This document shows, piece by piece, positions 61,592 to 64,000 of a DNA stretch of 64,000 nt; position 1 is the stretch's first letter, and each line of letters begins with the position of its first letter. The position numbers were made by a program, and so were the translations under genes. A model generated the notes under the pieces. It made no database searches and was not told the origin of the DNA. It saw only the letters and a list, made by a program, of their open reading frames with translations. The DNA comes from Rhineura floridana (lineage: Eukaryota; Chordata; Lepidosauria; Squamata; Rhineuridae), in assembly GCF_030035675.1 (NCBI RefSeq), contig NC_084487.1, positions 91,956,486 through 92,020,485 on the forward strand, given 5' to 3'.

Positions 61592-62406
61592 ATGTCAAAC
61601 CCTAATCCCATGAAAATCAATTATTCACCTTGTAAATTCTATTCTTCCAAGAAACTTTTTGATCCTTCGAGTCCAATTACTAGTGCTTGCCAGGTTTCTG
61701 TTCCCACACCAAACTCTACATTCCTTTTTCTCTCCTGGAATATTGCAGGATGGAATGCTAAACAAAAGAATCCAGACTTTATTTCTTTTCTGAACAAATT
61801 TGATTTAATCTTTTTACAGGAGACGTGGAGCTTACAAAAATTATTAGTGGACGGTTTTTCTTGCTTATGCTCATCTGCGTCCTATTCCCTACCTAACTCT
61901 AAAGGCAGACCCAAAGGAGGTCTAACCATACTCATCTCCACTTCTGTAACAGCCCGCTCTTTAAGTTTATCTGCTTGCAAAAATATTGCCCAGGCTGCTT
62001 TACTATCTTTTAGTACAATTTCTCTTCTGTTAGTTAATGTTTACATTCCTCCTCACTCTTCTAGGGCACAAACTGACCAGGACTGGGATGATCTTGCCAA
62101 ATATTTAACATAACTTGAGGCTACATTTCCCAGAGCGTTCTGTATTGTGATGGGTGACTTTAATGCCAGGTCTGGCCCCCACAATGATGCATTATTTGCA
62201 TCAAACCTTTGGAGGGGCGAGGACATTACCCCTTACTTACCTCCATATGTCCGATCCTCTAAGGATCTCAAAATAAACTACGGGGGTATATGTTTAAATC
62301 GTTTCCTTGCTAGTCACAACCTAATAATGCTAAATGGCCACAACCAGATTGATCCATGTGCGGAATTCACCTACATTTCCGGCCTAGGATGTAGTGTCAT
62401 CGATTA
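61592..62406 (+). pseudogene. LINE copy 3 ORF2, endonuclease part
   Basis: ORF2 starts at or after ATG 61,592. Apurinic-type endonuclease motifs: FLSWNIAGW, LIFLQETW (catalytic E), VNVYIPP, IVMGDFNARSG (catalytic D and N) and YISGLGCSVID at the insertion point of the L2. One stop, TAA at 62,111-62,113, interrupts the frame 15 codons before GDFNARSG. Apart from that and the L2 insertion it is intact. Confidence 0.88.
62398..62406. repeat. Target-site duplication of the L2 insertion
   Basis: CATCGATTA occurs here and again at 63,169-63,177 without mismatch, on the two sides of the L2. Confidence 0.92.
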
Positions 62407-63168
62407 ATAATAATAATAATAATAAAATTTAATTTATGTGTCGCCTATCTGGCCCATGGCCACTCTGGGCGACGTAGACGTAAACAGTTAAAACACAATG
62501 GGATAAAATACATTAATACAATATATAAACAATACAGCAGCAACAACAATACTAGTGCAGGGTAAGAGGCATTTCAGTCATAGAAGTTAACCCTCCCCGG
62601 AAATCCCAAAGGCCTGTTGAAAGAGTCAGGTCTTTAAGGCTTTACGAAATACATTTAGGGAAGAGGCGTGCCGTAGATCTTGTGGGAGGGAGTTCCAGAG
62701 GGTGGGGGCCGCCACTGAGAATGCCCTCTCTCTAGTTCCCGCCAATCTAGCTGTTTTTGTCGGCGGGATTGAGAGAAGGCCCTGTGTGGCTGATCTTGTC
62801 GGGCGGCATAATTGGTGGCGTTGAAGGCGCTCCTTTAGATAAACTGGGCCGAGACCGTATAGGGATTTAAAGGTTAATACCAACACCTTGAATTGGGCCC
62901 GGAAGACAACTGGAAGCCAGTGTAGATCGAACAACACTGGTGTGATGTGATCCCGGCAGCGACTATTCGTAAGTAGTCGAGCTGCTGCGTTTTGTATAAG
63001 TTGTAATTTCCGGACCGTTTTCAAGGGTAACCCCACATAGAGCGCATTACAGTAATCCAATCGAGAGGTGACCAGGGCGTGTACTACCAGTGGGAGCTGA
63101 TGAACAGGAAGGTAGGGTTGCAGCCTTCGTATGAGGTGTAATTGATACCAGGCTGCCCGGCTCACTGC
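62407..63168 (-). mobile_element. L2 LINE, 5'-truncated, inserted in LINE copy 3
   Basis: A 762-bp insert between the two CATCGATTA copies. On + it begins with the ATAATAATAATAA microsatellite and TCGCCTATCTGGCC of the L2 3' end. It encodes, on the minus strand, the last 181 residues of the RT without a stop (62,626-63,171; HALVTSRLDYCNALYVGLPL, RDHITPVLFDLHWLPV, ERAFSVAAPTLWNSLP). It is the same subfamily as 24,641-25,917 and is younger than the LINE it sits in. Confidence 0.92.
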
Positions 63169-63170
63169 CA

Positions 63171-64000
63171 TCGATTATGTTTTAATTTCGCATTTTCTGT
63201 TTGAGTTTATTCTAAACTTTTCTGTTGGCTGTAGACAGGACAGCGATCATCTTCCCCTTACTTTTTCTATATATTTACCAGAAATGGGTCGATTGCTCCT
63301 TACCCACAATCCAATGGCCAATCCAAATTACTCCACTCACAAAAGGACCTTTTGGACTCCCACTGTAGCCTTAAAAGTGACCTCTTTTCTCAATTCCCCC
63401 TCAGCTTTGTCCTTGCAGGAGATCAGTTTTGCCACCGATCCAAATTTAGCGCTGATAGCGTATAAGTCTTTAACTTCAAACCTCAAAGCCACTATTACGA
63501 CGTCACCATCCTTTTCAAGGGCTCTTTCCTTCTCTAGTACTCCCAGATGGTTTGATAAGGATTGCCTAGATGCCAAGAGACAGTTGAGACGGATATATTA
63601 TCATTACCAACAGCTAAATCTAAATACCCTCCCCTCTGAGTATTTCACTATCAAAAAGAATTACAAGCAAATGATAGTCACCAAGAAGAGGCAGGTGATG
63701 CATGAAGACTGGAAAGCCTTAATCCAAGCTTCCAGGACAAAAAACTCGCAGTGTTTCTGGGGGATTGTTTCTGGCTCTATGAGACCACTAAATTCAGCCC
63801 CCTGCCACATTTCTCCATATCACTGGGAAAAATATTTCTCTGCTTGCAATGAGATTGTAAATGTGGATCATCTTGATAAACCAACAAATCTCCCCACATG
63901 GCCACCAGTAACTCAAAAAGAAATTGCCGTTCTGATTGCCTGCTTGAAATCCGGCAAAGCCCCTGGTCCCGATAATATTCTCTCTGAAATGCTGAAAGCC
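63171..64000 (+). CDS. LINE copy 3 ORF2, endonuclease end and start of RT, open to the edge
   Basis: After the L2 the frame resumes with IDYVLISHFLF and stays open for about 276 codons to the window end. It contains the endonuclease's catalytic SDHLPLTFS, the linker WFDKDCLDAKRQLRRIYYHY, EDWKALIQASRTKNSQCFW and the RT entrance SGKAPGPDNILSEMLKA. Because no stop is met, this part looks young. The remainder of the RT lies beyond the window. Confidence 0.85.

Larger units (their letters stand above)
59075..64000 (+). mobile_element. Two-ORF LINE (I-group/Vingi-like), copy 3, with 5' UTR, runs off the window
   Basis: The copy has a 5' UTR of about 460 bp, ORF1 (59,538-61,537), a short spacer and ORF2 (from 61,592) that is open at the right edge. 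The left boundary is placed where the shared block ends and GAGTGTCCCCGAGATGGCGT begins. An L2 is inserted in the endonuclease region. Because the 5' end is present and few breaks are seen, this is the most complete of the three family members here. Confidence 0.85.

Overview
The window looks like a squamate reptile (probably lizard) nuclear genome. The evidence is the repeat set: RTE/BovB LINEs, BovB-tailed tRNA SINEs of the Sauria SINE type, CR1 and L2 LINEs, a third two-ORF LINE family (I-group/Vingi-like by my reading), hAT transposons, hAT- and Tigger-type MITEs and a Ty1/copia fossil. A single-copy vertebrate gene of the Kv4 potassium channel family lies among them. Nothing is bacterial: there are no operons, CRISPR arrays, rRNA genes or true tRNA genes.

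Left part (1-7.1 kb): a hAT DNA transposon gene on the + strand. Promoter-like sequence with a GC box and two CCAAT boxes is followed by four exons with clean splice sites, which together read an uninterrupted 729-residue transposase with a BED zinc finger and the D-D-E residues. The 3' terminal inverted repeat is at 7,074-7,086; the 5' end lies before the window. Intron 1 is filled with repeats, including a block that recurs at 31.2 kb and 57.4 kb.

Middle (7.1-41.4 kb): mostly transposons inside transposons. A minus-strand BovB (15.75-22.76 kb) was split by a 5-kb LINE (exact 14-bp target duplication) and by a CR1, which itself holds a solo LTR. A plus-strand BovB (23.3-28.1 kb) carries an L2 and a CR1 insertion. 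A copia fossil (28.2-31.2 kb) follows, then the shared block. A nearly intact L2 lies at 38.6-41.4 kb. Unique AT-rich DNA with no recognisable gene fills 9.3-15 kb and much of 33-38 kb.

Right part (41.4-64 kb): a CpG-rich promoter-like region (about 42.0-43.25 kb), a possible 5' untranslated exon, and the first coding exon of a Kv4 (Shal-type, KCND family) channel at 45,333-46,447, ending at a canonical donor just before the YGD of the pore. The exon that should follow is not visible, so 46.4-64 kb is read as intron. It contains two more copies of the two-ORF LINE, one (59.1 kb to the right edge) with its 5' UTR, an ORF1 bearing a PCNA-binding-like motif and an ORF2 that runs off the window.

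Only the channel is clearly a host gene. The rest is transposon coding sequence or repeat. LINE clade names and the channel paralogue are inference from remembered family features; the open frames, splice sites, target duplications and motifs were read directly.
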